From Helicobacter felis ATCC 49179 (GTDB lineage Bacteria > Campylobacterota > Campylobacteria > Campylobacterales > Helicobacteraceae): DNA of 64,000 nucleotides. The notes under the pieces are model-generated. The model had not been told where the DNA came from and ran no database searches. It saw only the letters and a list, made by a program, of their open reading frames with translations. Positions 9,547-19,544 of this stretch are shown here, piece by piece (the first letter of the stretch is position 1; each line of letters begins with the position of its first letter). A program made the position numbers and the translations under genes. The stretch is from NCBI RefSeq assembly GCF_000200595.1, contig NC_014810.2:248001-312000 (forward strand). The letters are read 5' to 3'.

Positions 9547-10233
9547 ATGCGTTTTGGCAAGATCGATTATCTAAATTTGCTCCCTTTTGATGTGTTTATC
9601 AAGGCCTATCCTCTACGCTTGCCCGGATTTAAGACCTTTTTACACCTCAAAAAAACCTACCCCGCTAAACTCAACCGGGATTTTCTATTTAGGCGCATTG
9701 ATGCGGGTTTCATCTCTTCTATTGCGAGCCTGCGCGCCCCACATGCCCTAGATTGTGGGATTATCGCCCATAAGCAGGTGCGTAGCGTATTAGCTCTCAA
9801 ACAAACCCCCAACAGCGATCACGAGTCGGCAACCTCTAACGCTCTCTGCCTTGTCTTGGGGCAACAAGGGCAGGTTTTGATTGGAGATAAAGCCCTGCGT
9901 TTTTATCACCAAAGAGAACCTAAAGTAAAGTTTGTAGACTTGGCCACACTATGGCATGCTAAAACGCATCTACCCTTTGTTTTTGGGCGTTTGTGTTGTG
10001 GGCGTTACGCGCCAATTTATGCTACTCTAGCGCGCGCCTTTAGGCGCAAAAGAATCAAAATCCCCCACTACATTTTGCAAAAACGCGCCCAGGAGAGCCA
10101 GCTCTCAAGAGAACAGATTTTAGACTATCTCAAGGGCATTAGTTACAAAATCGCGAGCAAAGAAAGGCGATCTCTTTGTTTATTTGCCCGTGCCCTGCGC
10201 TTTAAACGATTACCCCACCCCCAGCGTTTTTAA
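9547..10233 (+). CDS. mqnA: chorismate dehydratase (futalosine menaquinone pathway)
   Basis: 228 residues beginning MRFGKIDYLNLLPFDVF, the N-terminal hallmark of the MqnA / periplasmic-binding-like menaquinone family. MqnA dehydrates chorismate to 3-enolpyruvyl-benzoate, the first step of the futalosine route that Helicobacter uses to make menaquinone. The protein is somewhat short for the family, and the later half is less typical. The 3' end overlaps the convergent TSUP gene by four bases. Confidence 0.75.
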   Translation: MRFGKIDYLNLLPFDVFIKAYPLRLPGFKTFLHLKKTYPAKLNRDFLFRRIDAGFISSIASLRAPHALDCGIIAHKQVRSVLALKQTPNSDHESATSNALCLVLGQQGQVLIGDKALRFYHQREPKVKFVDLATLWHAKTHLPFVFGRLCCGRYAPIYATLARAFRRKRIKIPHYILQKRAQESQLSREQILDYLKGISYKIASKERRSLCLFARALRFKRLPHPQRF

Positions 10234-11003
10234 AACCATTTATAGATAGATATGCCAATAGAGATCGCATAAATCCCCAACAGAGCGCGCCGATGCCAAA
10301 GAGCAGGCACTAAGGGCATCAGACGCACACCTATCACCACACCTATCACACTCCCAATACCCACCATCAAACCCCATTGCAGGTCATACAAGTCTAGTAG
10401 ATCATGCCTCTCTAAAGAGAGCACGCCGCTTATAGAGGAAAAAATCACAAAGAAAAGCCCCAAGGGCACACTTTGTTTAGCGGGGATTTTCAGGTAATGC
10501 GCCAACAAGGGCACCATCAGCACCCCTCCTCCAATGCCTAGACTAATCGCAAAAACTCCCGTGAGCGCGCCGATGGATACTAAAATAAGCTTGGTTCTAG
10601 TATCTAGGGTAAAGTCTTGGGGACTGTCTACAGCAGGGCTTTTACTCTTAAACGCAAAACGCAAAAAAGAATAGAGAGTTACCAAAATAAAAACCCCTAA
10701 GAGAAATTTATGCGAAAAGGTGCGCAAAATCAGCCCGCTAAAGCTTGCCCCCACCATCCCCCCAAGCCCCACAAAAATCCCCGTGCGCACATCTAAAAAC
10801 CCCTTTTTAAAATTAGTCCAACTCCCCACCACAGAAGAAAAGACCATTTGTAAAATGGAAATGCCCACTGCACTATCATAAGAATGCCCTAAAACCAGCA
10901 TCACAGGCACAATCACCATCCCCCCCCCGATTCCAAAAAATCCAGAAAGCAAACCTGTAAATCCGCCCAATAGCAAAAACAAAACTAGGTTGATCATATC
11001 CAT
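10230..11003 (-). CDS. TSUP / TauE-SafE family membrane permease
   Basis: 257 residues with about eight hydrophobic segments in two homologous halves. Each half carries the family's glycine motif: FFGIGGGMVIVPVM near the N-terminus and ISLGIGGGVLMVPLL in the middle. Members export sulfite, sulfoacetate or other anions, or take up sulfur compounds; the substrate here is unknown. A 9-G stretch encodes the first GGG motif (plus-strand C9 at 10920-10928), so it is a potential slippage site, although the glycines themselves are conserved. It is divergent from the large autotransporter gene. Confidence 0.85.
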   Translation of the reverse strand: MDMINLVLFLLLGGFTGLLSGFFGIGGGMVIVPVMLVLGHSYDSAVGISILQMVFSSVVGSWTNFKKGFLDVRTGIFVGLGGMVGASFSGLILRTFSHKFLLGVFILVTLYSFLRFAFKSKSPAVDSPQDFTLDTRTKLILVSIGALTGVFAISLGIGGGVLMVPLLAHYLKIPAKQSVPLGLFFVIFSSISGVLSLERHDLLDLYDLQWGLMVGIGSVIGVVIGVRLMPLVPALWHRRALLGIYAISIGISIYKWF

Positions 11004-11105
11004 GAAGACCCCTTAGACAACAACTTTTGAACTTTTTAGTATATTTACTTAATGCCCTCAACTTTCTGTATAACAAGGCGTTAAAAATCATTAAAATTTA
11101 CACGA

Positions 11106-11111
11106 TATAAT
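11106..11111 (+). promoter_or_regulatory. candidate -10 box upstream of the VacA-like gene
   Basis: TATAAT in the 180-base region between the divergent TSUP gene and the autotransporter ORF. Helicobacter sigma-80 promoters rely mainly on the -10 box. It is placed about 70 bases before the first possible ATG. Confidence 0.4.
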
Positions 11112-11183
11112 CGAGAAAAGGTTTTTCTATGAAAACAAATATCTTCTTTAGCTCTGTGTCGGGCTTCAACTGACACTTTAACC

Positions 11184-14100
11184 ATGAAAATACGATTTCC
11201 ATTTTCTGATCTTGTGCAGACTTTAGCACACCCTGAGGCAAAAAACAAGATTCCTTTTGGGATTCTATGCCCAAAAGACATGGCCCATCAAGATTTTAAG
11301 TATCCTTTAAAATTCCGCTTAAAAATCCCTTTATTTTTCTTAGGGATTTTAGTAGCTGGAGGAGTGCTTAGGGCTGGAGAACAAAATGTTTGGAGTGGGG
11401 TTTATTGGCTCCACCAGCAGAATATTCGCGGCAAAGATGGGGAGATTTACTACATTGATCCAGGAAAAAGTACAGCTGATACCTATGCCGCAGGGGCTCG
11501 CAGTTTTGGGGTTAATGTAACAGGGGGGGGGACTTTAGTCCTTGGCAATAAGAGCGAAAGTCCTTTAGAGGGGGGTAAAATTCTCTTTGGGGGGACGGGT
11601 TGGCACTCTGAAAATGTTGGCTACATTACTGGTAATCTCAAAGCACCTAAGATATACCTGACTAATACCATCCAATCTGGGAATGCGTGGGCAACAGGGG
11701 GAGGCACCACGCTGAATTTTCAGGCCACTCAGGGCATTACTGCTAATGGGCTTCATTTTAATGACGCTAAAGCGGGCACGCAACACTCAAACGCCACTTT
11801 TAATACCAGCAGTGGAACTTTGAATGTGCAAAACTCCACCTTTAGCGATCAGAGTAGTGGGGCTCTTCATTTTGATGGCCAAGACACCACTTTTAACAAA
11901 ACTTCTTTGAATGGAAACTCGACGACTGTGAGCGTAAAAGCTAGCCAAGCTCTCAGCATGGATTCCACTAATTTAAATAATGCCCGTGGAAATGTCACTT
12001 TGCAAGGTAGTAGCGTGACTCTTAAAAATGGCAGTTTTCAGGGTGATCACAGCAAGCTTAGTATCAGCGCCTCTAATGCCTTGAGCGCAACGGAGGTCAA
12101 TATTTCTGGGGCAGATTCCCTACAAGTCAATGCCAATAGCGCGAGTTTTACTAACTCCTCGTTTAACACGACCGGACAACAACAAAATGTCTTTAAAACC
12201 AATAGCCTTACTTTAGACAACACCACATGGAGCGGGTCTACTTACTATAAGTTTGAGGCTCAAAATGGTGGCACCTCTACCAATACCACCTTTAGTGGCA
12301 CAACCACTATCAGCACAGATTCTCAAAGTCTTTCCCCTTTTGCAAATTTAAAGGGAAAAATCACTCTCTCGCCCAATGCTATCATCAATATTAAGCAATC
12401 CTTAGGGGTCGATCAGAGTTACACTCTCTTTAATCAAGAAACGCAAATTACATCCGGCGATCAGACCATCAGTCAAGATCAAGCGCTATGGAAATTCCTA
12501 TCTTTTAATGGCGTGCACGCCTCTTCTATAGTTGCGGATACCTCCAATAGCAGCGTCGCCACTTTTAACTTTAATGGCAAAAATTATCGCATGAAAAGTA
12601 GTTTAGTAGATGGCAAACTCACTTTCACCATGCTAACCGGATATGTGGATTTGTGGAATGATGTGTACAACATGACCCCGGGGTGCTCCAAGGCTGCAGG
12701 CGGTGGCTGTGTTGGCTGGCCCAAATGGACTGATATTATCAAGGGTAGCTATAAAAATTACAATGTTAATGTGGGTGATGGAATCGCTTACATCAATCCT
12801 GTTGGCAAAACTTTAAACACCTGGACTTTTGGGGGCAATGGCGGGATTTACAATATACAAGGCAATGGCGCGACCTTAGTGATTGGGAATGATAAGACGC
12901 AAGTCGCCACGGGAGGGATTATTCATTTTGGTAAAGCTCCTAATCTAGGCTATATCGAAGACACATTTAACGCTGATAATATTTATATGACCAATACCAT
13001 CAATGTGGGCACAAAGACTTTAAGTGGTGGGGGGGCATCTATGAGCTTCACTGCTAAGAAAAACTTTACCATCGATGGACTCACTTACCACAACTACATC
13101 ACGGCTTTACCCCCTTTTGATAGCGCGATAGCCCAAAAATCTAACGCCTCCTTCAATAGCCTAGGCACTTTGAGCGTCTCCAACTCTTCTCTTGAAAACG
13201 ATTCGTGGGGCAGCTTTAATTTTAGCGGAACGACTAGTGTTAGCTTCAATCAAAGCAGTGTGCAGGGAAGCCACACGACAATGACCATCTACTCGCCTAA
13301 GGCTACTATTAATAACTCTGCTTTTTTCCTAGGCAATGAAGCCAGCTTAGATTTTAATCAAGGCGCTAATCAAACGGGTTATTTGTCTTCTATCAGCGCA
13401 AACATTGCTGACAGCACGCTCAACCTCAATCAAAACAGCCATGTTTGGTTTCATGGCAACACCACCTTAAATAACACGGTTTCTTTTCTTAATTTAAGCT
13501 CCAGTGCGGATTTTTACGGACCTACTACGCTCTCAGGCACAACTATCCTCAATCTAGATCACAACAGCACAATCACTTTTTATCAAAACACCACCCTTGC
13601 AGGCAATGCTAATCTCAACCTAATCAATAGTGCTAAAGCCACCTTCACCGGCAACACGACTTTTAATGGCGATTCGGGCATCACTTTGACCAAGGGAACT
13701 AGCGCTACTTTCAACACCTCCACTTCTTCAGATACAAAACAAAATACAATCCCTAATATAACCCAGACTACTAACCCTAGCACGACTTTTAGCGGTCAGT
13801 CTTTCTTAAATGTGTCGGGTGAATACGATCCTTCAAAACAAACACAGACAACAAACACCCAAAACTCCCAAACCATCAACTACCAAGCGCAATTTAAAGA
13901 TCTAAATTTTAAAGATAGCGCGGCTCTTATTCTCAACAACGCAGCGATTCAAAGTAGCAAAAGCACTTTTAGCAACAATGTTGGGGTGAGCATGGCTAAT
14001 AGTCTTTTGAATGCGGGCACTCTCACTTTGCAGGGGGGGAACTTCCTCTTACAAAACTCTAAAGTGCAGGCAACTAGTGGAACAGCGAGCGGAAACACCG

Positions 14101-17100
14101 ATTTAAATTTGCAGAGCAATAGTCAGTTTACCTTTAGTGATAATTTTAATCTCAATGGAGCGTTGAAATTTAGCGGTTTTTTAAATGGTAGCAACACCCA
14201 ACCTCTCATCAAGGTAGATAAAACCTTTGAGTTAGCCAATTCAGGTGGCTTGCTCAATATTGCCAATATCGATCTCTCTGCCCCCCTTACAAATGACAGC
14301 GCTACCACCTATGACATTTTACAGGCTAAAGAGATTAAGGGTATCGATGGATCTGATGGGTATTCAAAGATCGATTTTTATGGCATCAAGATCGATAACG
14401 CCACCTACAGCACTTCTGGTACCAGTGGGGCTACCACTCAGACTCAAAGCTGGAGCTTTACAAACCCTCTTGATGGCGCGCAAACCATCACCGAAGAGAT
14501 CAAAGATGGCAAGCTCACCATTAAAATTTCTAAAAACTCTAACCCTGTGGCTACCTCTTATTACAACATCGCGCCCGAACTCTATTTTTATGAACAATCC
14601 AAGCAAAACAGTACAGGGGCGGATTTCAATTACAGCGACGATCGCACCGGGACTTTCTTTTTAGATAGCAATTTAAAAGGAGTGTTTAGACCTAAAGGTG
14701 CAGATGGCAAACCGGGGACACCCATTGTCCCAGGTACTTATAACGCTTATGGGCAACCTCTCCAAGGGCTTTATATCTCCAATAGCCTTTTTAAAAAGGA
14801 CACTTTTAATAATCTCTATAACATTGCCTCAAGCCTTGTGCCCCAGTTAGAGAAATTAGTTAAGGAGGGAATCTTAAATGATTTAAACGATCCCAATAAG
14901 GCCCTGCAGGCTTTATTAGGTGCTAGTATTAGCCTCACTGATGAGCAAAAAACCCAACTATTAGGCTTTATTAATGGGCTTAATAGTCATATTAATCAAA
15001 CCTTTAAAAATGGGACTTTGGCCGTGGGGACTCCTCAAGCAGGTCAGACAGGGAGCAGTAGCGTGGTGTGGTTTGGAGGCAATGGCTATAGCCAAGCTTG
15101 CAGCGCGGGCGATTTTGGATGCCAATCTCTTAGAAACACCAATATAGGGCAACTCATCAGCTCCACAGCGACAGCGATGGGCTATATCCAGGCCCAATTT
15201 AATGCTAAAAATATCTATATCACTGGGACCGTGGGGAGTGGGAACGCGTGGGGCATGGGAGGAAGTGCCGATGTTACTTTTAATAGCGCGACCAATTTAA
15301 CCCTCAATGAGGCCAAAATCCAAGCGCAGGCTACAGATGGGATTTTTAATCTCTTAGGGCAGGGGGGGCTTGAAAAACTTTTAGGGCAAAAAGGCCTCTC
15401 GCAGATGCTGGGCAATTATATTTACAGCGTAGCCTCCGGGTCTAAAGTTTTTCCTGATTTGATTCCCAATGGCATTAAAGACGCTCTGCCCGCACCCTTG
15501 AGCAAGGATTTAGGCGACAAACTTCAAAATCTCAAATTGAGCGATTTTTTGAGCGCTCAAGACATGGGCGCGCTCTTACAAATGCCAGGCATGGAAAATG
15601 TGATCAAGGATATTTTGAGCACTAAAACCGTGAGCTCTGTATTAGGGAGCAGTGGACTAATTCATTCTCTAAGCCAAGCGGAGCAAGATAAAATTTTTGG
15701 AGAGCTTAGTAAGGCATTGCCACTAGGGGGAGGTAGAATTGTTGCAAGCCTTGCTAATGGGATTTTTGGAAACCGCACCCTACTTAATTTAATTGGCTCT
15801 CTCTCACCCATGACAGGCATGAATGTCAATGACATGCTCAATTTTTCCAACACCGCACAGGGGCAGGCTGCGCTCACAAAATTTTTACAGGATAATACCT
15901 TTGGACAAGTGTTTGCTGGCCTGATCAGCAATGCGGAATTGCTTAATAAAACCGTGGCGTGGTTGGGTCCGCAAATTTTGGGCGAAATGCTGAATGTGGC
16001 GCTTAAAGATATGTTAAATCCTTCTAAGGAAATGGTGAGCGCAGCAACCAATATTGGAGAGAAGATCATTAGTAAAATCTTTGGGTCTGAAGCGCTCAAC
16101 ACGCTTAAAAACTTCCAAAAAGATCAAGATGTGCAAAAGGTGCTCCAAACCATCATTGCAGACAAAGGGCTAGGAGGGATTTGGGCTAATGGTTTAGGGA
16201 GCGTTCTGCCTCAATCTTTGCAAGAAAAGTTGCAAGAAGCAGGCGTTGGATCGCTCTTAGCCCCTAAGGCATTGAGCAATTTTTGGGAAAAGGGCTATTT
16301 TAGCTTTTTGGCTAATGGGGATGTATTGGTTTCCAACAGTAGTTTTAGCAACGCGACAGGTGGAGATTTAAGCTTTGTAGCCGGCAAGCAGATTATCTTT
16401 ATGGGGAGCAACACCATTAGCTTTAGCAACTCTCAAGGCACGCTTAATTTTTTCTCTAACGACACCTCTAATATCAATTTATCTACCCTCAATGCGAGTA
16501 ATGGCCTAAATATCAACGCGCAATTTAATAATCTCTTTGTGCAAAATGGCACCATCGCCACCACAAACCCCTATGAAAGTTTGGTCGTAAACGCGCAAAA
16601 TTTCTACATGGGAGGCACGATCGATGCCTCACAAGGGGGGAGTATCGATCTCTCAAAAGTAACTCAAAATACCCAAATTGGCACGATCAAATTAGGCGCT
16701 AACGCGTCTTTGAGCGCCAACGATCTTGAGATTATCAAAGAACTTAACAATGCTTCTAGCAATGCCCTAAATGTGGCGCAAAATTTTGATCTTTACAGCG
16801 GGGCAACTTTGAGCACGGGCGTGGGGGGAATTGATGTAGGTGGGAATTTAGATAGCTATGGCACAATGACCTTTAATAGCAATGCGCAGAATGTCAATAA
16901 TCCCTTTATCAATGTAGCCGGAGTTGCTACACTCAACCCTGGAAATACGACCGCCTTTACCCTCAATACACTCGCCCCAGTTCAACAACAATCCCAACAA
17001 TCCCAACAATCCCAACAATCCCAACAGAGCGTGTTGGTGCAAGTACCCACTCCTCCCCAAACTCCCACCCCCTCCACTCAGGGAGTCTATACCCTGATAA

Positions 17101-18620
17101 ATGCCAATAAATGGATTCGTTATGGATTGGTGAATCAAGCTTTCAACCCCAATAGTTGGAAGGACTATCTCACGCTCTATACCTACCTTGACATTGATGG
17201 ACAAAAGCTCCAACTCAACGCCCAAGGTGATGGATTAACCTACAATGGCCAAGCGGTGCAGATTGGCAAAGATGGTCTGCTTGTCAGTTATAAAAACCAA
17301 GCTGGACAAATGGTCAGCGCATCCATTGCTTATAATAAAATGCAAGTAGGGATAAATCAAGCTCTCAACACCACGATGCCCAATGTCCAAAATTATATCC
17401 AACAAATTCAAGGACAAAGCAGTGTAAATGCCATCTACCAAGCCGGAGGACCGCGGGTGATGGATTGGCTACAACAGCTCTTGATCAATACCAAAAACTC
17501 CCCCCTCTTTGCGCCCTATTATTTAGAAGACCATTCGATGAAGGAATTGGTGCAAGTGGCTAAGGATATCGCCAATAGTATCGATTTAATTGCCTCTCCT
17601 AATCTTAAGGCTAATTCTACGGACATCTTGCGAATCAACACCTACACCCAACAGATGAGTCGTTTGACAAAACTCTCCAGTCCTTTGCCTAGCACTCCCA
17701 GTTTTGCGGACATGTTAGAAAGTCTGAAAGGTAAGAAATTTGCTAGCGCAGTGCCTAATGCGATGGATGTGATCCTCAAATACTCCCAACGCGATGTGCT
17801 CAAAAACAACCTGTGGATGCAGGGCGTGGGCGGGGCTAGTTTTGTGGCTGGGGGCACAGGAACACTCTATGGAATCAATGTAGGTTACGACCGCTTTATT
17901 AAGGGCGTGATTGTAGGAGGCTATGCAGCTTATGGATATAGCAATTTCCGAGGCAATATCGCTAATTCCGGCTCTAATAATGTCAATGTGGGGCTTTATA
18001 GCCGTATATTTGTCAAAAGAAGCGAAATCACTCTGAGCGCTAATGAAACTTGGGGCTATAATAAAACTTATATCCAAGCGTCTAACCCCCTTTTGAGCAT
18101 CATCAACCAACGCTACGATTACAACACTTGGACAACCAATGTCAATGCTAACTATGGCTATGATTTCTTCTTTAAAAATAAGCATGTGGTGCTCAAACCT
18201 CAAGTCGCCTTGCGCTATTACTACATTGGCCTTTCAGGTTTACAGGGCGTGATGGATAATCCTCTTTATGCGCAATTTAAGGCCAATGCCGATCCGGCCA
18301 AAAAATCCGTTCTCACTCTCAATCTTGCCCTAGAGAGTCGGCATTACTTTGGGAAAAATTCCTATTATTTTGTTTTGGCTGATATTGGACGCGATCTCTT
18401 TGTGCGCTCTTCTGGGGATAAATTGGTGCGCTTCATCGGGGACGATACTTTGAGTTATCGCAAAGGGGGACTTTATAACACTTTTGTGGGTCTGACAACT
18501 GGAGGCGAGGTGCGTTTGTGGCGTTCTCTCTATATCAACGCGGGTATTGGGGCGCGTTTTGGGCTCAATTACCAAGATATTAATGTTACTGGCAATGTCG
18601 GTATGCGCTATGCTTTTTAA
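11184..18620 (+). CDS. VacA-like autotransporter / toxin-like outer membrane protein (ImaA/FaaA/VlpC type)
   Basis: 2478 residues. The N-terminus has a long signal region (hydrophobic part near residues 48-62, FLGILVAGGVLRA). The passenger is mostly a repetitive Asn/Ser/Thr-rich beta-helix. Three VacA2-like modules recur near residues 70-180 (VWSGVYWLHQQN), 488-620 (LWNDVYNMTPGC, GWPKWTDIIKG) and 1290-1370 (VWFGGNGYSQAC). A helical insert, rich in Leu and Gly and lacking the beta-helix pattern, spans about 1380-1700. The last ~270 residues (NNLWMQGVGGASFVAGG to the terminal RYAF with C-terminal Phe) form the beta-barrel that exports the passenger. Homologues promote gastric colonisation in H. 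pylori. The start is uncertain: ATG 11184 has no clear ribosome site and ATG 11280 is an alternative. Lengths of H. pylori relatives are similar. Confidence 0.93.
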   Translation: MKIRFPFSDLVQTLAHPEAKNKIPFGILCPKDMAHQDFKYPLKFRLKIPLFFLGILVAGGVLRAGEQNVWSGVYWLHQQNIRGKDGEIYYIDPGKSTADTYAAGARSFGVNVTGGGTLVLGNKSESPLEGGKILFGGTGWHSENVGYITGNLKAPKIYLTNTIQSGNAWATGGGTTLNFQATQGITANGLHFNDAKAGTQHSNATFNTSSGTLNVQNSTFSDQSSGALHFDGQDTTFNKTSLNGNSTTVSVKASQALSMDSTNLNNARGNVTLQGSSVTLKNGSFQGDHSKLSISASNALSATEVNISGADSLQVNANSASFTNSSFNTTGQQQNVFKTNSLTLDNTTWSGSTYYKFEAQNGGTSTNTTFSGTTTISTDSQSLSPFANLKGKITLSPNAIINIKQSLGVDQSYTLFNQETQITSGDQTISQDQALWKFLSFNGVHASSIVADTSNSSVATFNFNGKNYRMKSSLVDGKLTFTMLTGYVDLWNDVYNMTPGCSKAAGGGCVGWPKWTDIIKGSYKNYNVNVGDGIAYINPVGKTLNTWTFGGNGGIYNIQGNGATLVIGNDKTQVATGGIIHFGKAPNLGYIEDTFNADNIYMTNTINVGTKTLSGGGASMSFTAKKNFTIDGLTYHNYITALPPFDSAIAQKSNASFNSLGTLSVSNSSLENDSWGSFNFSGTTSVSFNQSSVQGSHTTMTIYSPKATINNSAFFLGNEASLDFNQGANQTGYLSSISANIADSTLNLNQNSHVWFHGNTTLNNTVSFLNLSSSADFYGPTTLSGTTILNLDHNSTITFYQNTTLAGNANLNLINSAKATFTGNTTFNGDSGITLTKGTSATFNTSTSSDTKQNTIPNITQTTNPSTTFSGQSFLNVSGEYDPSKQTQTTNTQNSQTINYQAQFKDLNFKDSAALILNNAAIQSSKSTFSNNVGVSMANSLLNAGTLTLQGGNFLLQNSKVQATSGTASGNTDLNLQSNSQFTFSDNFNLNGALKFSGFLNGSNTQPLIKVDKTFELANSGGLLNIANIDLSAPLTNDSATTYDILQAKEIKGIDGSDGYSKIDFYGIKIDNATYSTSGTSGATTQTQSWSFTNPLDGAQTITEEIKDGKLTIKISKNSNPVATSYYNIAPELYFYEQSKQNSTGADFNYSDDRTGTFFLDSNLKGVFRPKGADGKPGTPIVPGTYNAYGQPLQGLYISNSLFKKDTFNNLYNIASSLVPQLEKLVKEGILNDLNDPNKALQALLGASISLTDEQKTQLLGFINGLNSHINQTFKNGTLAVGTPQAGQTGSSSVVWFGGNGYSQACSAGDFGCQSLRNTNIGQLISSTATAMGYIQAQFNAKNIYITGTVGSGNAWGMGGSADVTFNSATNLTLNEAKIQAQATDGIFNLLGQGGLEKLLGQKGLSQMLGNYIYSVASGSKVFPDLIPNGIKDALPAPLSKDLGDKLQNLKLSDFLSAQDMGALLQMPGMENVIKDILSTKTVSSVLGSSGLIHSLSQAEQDKIFGELSKALPLGGGRIVASLANGIFGNRTLLNLIGSLSPMTGMNVNDMLNFSNTAQGQAALTKFLQDNTFGQVFAGLISNAELLNKTVAWLGPQILGEMLNVALKDMLNPSKEMVSAATNIGEKIISKIFGSEALNTLKNFQKDQDVQKVLQTIIADKGLGGIWANGLGSVLPQSLQEKLQEAGVGSLLAPKALSNFWEKGYFSFLANGDVLVSNSSFSNATGGDLSFVAGKQIIFMGSNTISFSNSQGTLNFFSNDTSNINLSTLNASNGLNINAQFNNLFVQNGTIATTNPYESLVVNAQNFYMGGTIDASQGGSIDLSKVTQNTQIGTIKLGANASLSANDLEIIKELNNASSNALNVAQNFDLYSGATLSTGVGGIDVGGNLDSYGTMTFNSNAQNVNNPFINVAGVATLNPGNTTAFTLNTLAPVQQQSQQSQQSQQSQQSVLVQVPTPPQTPTPSTQGVYTLINANKWIRYGLVNQAFNPNSWKDYLTLYTYLDIDGQKLQLNAQGDGLTYNGQAVQIGKDGLLVSYKNQAGQMVSASIAYNKMQVGINQALNTTMPNVQNYIQQIQGQSSVNAIYQAGGPRVMDWLQQLLINTKNSPLFAPYYLEDHSMKELVQVAKDIANSIDLIASPNLKANSTDILRINTYTQQMSRLTKLSSPLPSTPSFADMLESLKGKKFASAVPNAMDVILKYSQRDVLKNNLWMQGVGGASFVAGGTGTLYGINVGYDRFIKGVIVGGYAAYGYSNFRGNIANSGSNNVNVGLYSRIFVKRSEITLSANETWGYNKTYIQASNPLLSIINQRYDYNTWTTNVNANYGYDFFFKNKHVVLKPQVALRYYYIGLSGLQGVMDNPLYAQFKANADPAKKSVLTLNLALESRHYFGKNSYYFVLADIGRDLFVRSSGDKLVRFIGDDTLSYRKGGLYNTFVGLTTGGEVRLWRSLYINAGIGARFGLNYQDINVTGNVGMRYAF
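16986..17025 (+). repeat. nine-base tandem repeat encoding Gln-Gln-Ser
   Basis: Four perfect copies of CAACAATCC (16986-17021) and a partial fifth lie in the autotransporter gene. They encode QQS repeats in a Gln/Pro-rich linker just before the VQVPTPPQTPTPS segment. Because the unit is nine bases, gain or loss of copies would change linker length without breaking the frame. Confidence 0.9.
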
Positions 18621-18669
18621 GAGAAATCTTAGAGGAAATTGGATAGATTGGTATCCCCTCCTTTTAGCT

Positions 18670-18688
18670 CCAAGAGGTTTCCTCTTGG
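18670..18688 (+). terminator. hairpin after the VacA-like gene
   Basis: CCAAGAGG-TTT-CCTCTTGG is a perfect 8-bp stem 50 bases after the autotransporter stop, followed by GGTGCTGATTTT. The U-run is poor, so termination strength is uncertain. Confidence 0.5.
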
Positions 18689-18718
18689 GGTGCTGATTTT
18701 AAGACACAAGTTTTATAG

Positions 18719-19510
18719 ATGAATAATCCTCCGGTATCTTTTGTGCATATCGTCCTTAAGCCCCTCGTGTCTCCAAAATGCATACATAGCCTTGAACAAG
18801 CCCTAAAGAGCGCCCAAATTACTTATGACTTCAATCCTAAATCTGAAGGGGTTGTGCTTTGTTTGGGTGGAGATGGCACGCTTTTGGGAGCTTTGCGTAG
18901 CGGAGCGGCATGTTTTGGTGTGCATGTAGGACACTTGGGATTTTTAAGCGCGGCTAATTTAGAAAACTTACAGAGCTTTTTAGAAGAATTAAAAAGAGGG
19001 CATTACAAAATTGAAAAACACTTGATGTTAGAGGCTTGGCTTGAAGATGAGCAAGAAAAAAGCGAGTCTTTTGTCTGTGCAAACGATATTGTCGTGAGCC
19101 GTAAAGATGTCTATGGTATTTTGGAATTAGAATTATTTGTTGATGACAAATTGGCCAATATCTATCAAGTAGATGGCCTCATCTTTGCAACTCCGCTTGG
19201 ATCGAGCGCTTATAATATTAGTGTGGGTGGCTCTGTGGTGCACCCTCTTTGTGAAAATATCCTCATCACGCCCATAGCCCCCCATTCTCTCACACAAAGA
19301 CCTTTGATTTTAGGCGCGCATGTGCGCTTGGGCGTGCGGTCTAAAAAATCTTGCATGGTTGTGATAGATGGGCAACAACACCATTTCATGCACCCGGGCC
19401 AAAGATTAATACTTAGGCGCGCTTCCAAACAGGCAACCTTACTCCAGCCTCTTGAACGGGATTATTTTAGAGTCCTTAGAGAAAAATTTTCTTGGGGTGG
19501 GCGTAATTAG
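18719..19510 (+). CDS. nadK: NAD kinase
   Basis: 263 residues. The catalytic motif GGDGTLLGALR (near residue 50) and the NAD-binding GSSAYNISVGGSVVHP region (near 162) identify the ATP- or polyphosphate-dependent NAD kinase that makes NADP in the cytoplasm. It is followed by recN and an NFACT gene, the same order as in H. pylori. ATG at 18719 lies just after TTTTATAG with no strong ribosome site. Confidence 0.95.
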   Translation: MNNPPVSFVHIVLKPLVSPKCIHSLEQALKSAQITYDFNPKSEGVVLCLGGDGTLLGALRSGAACFGVHVGHLGFLSAANLENLQSFLEELKRGHYKIEKHLMLEAWLEDEQEKSESFVCANDIVVSRKDVYGILELELFVDDKLANIYQVDGLIFATPLGSSAYNISVGGSVVHPLCENILITPIAPHSLTQRPLILGAHVRLGVRSKKSCMVVIDGQQHHFMHPGQRLILRRASKQATLLQPLERDYFRVLREKFSWGGRN

Positions 19511-19544
19511 TGGGCTTTAAACTTCTGTGTAGTAGCATAAAAAC

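Noticed and set aside
10920..10928. C9 in the TSUP gene as a phase-variation tract
   Set aside because: It encodes the conserved glycine motif of the family and is short; it is noted only as a weak possibility.
16986..17025. CRISPR-like array
   Set aside because: Nine-base direct repeats without spacers, coding for QQS in the autotransporter.
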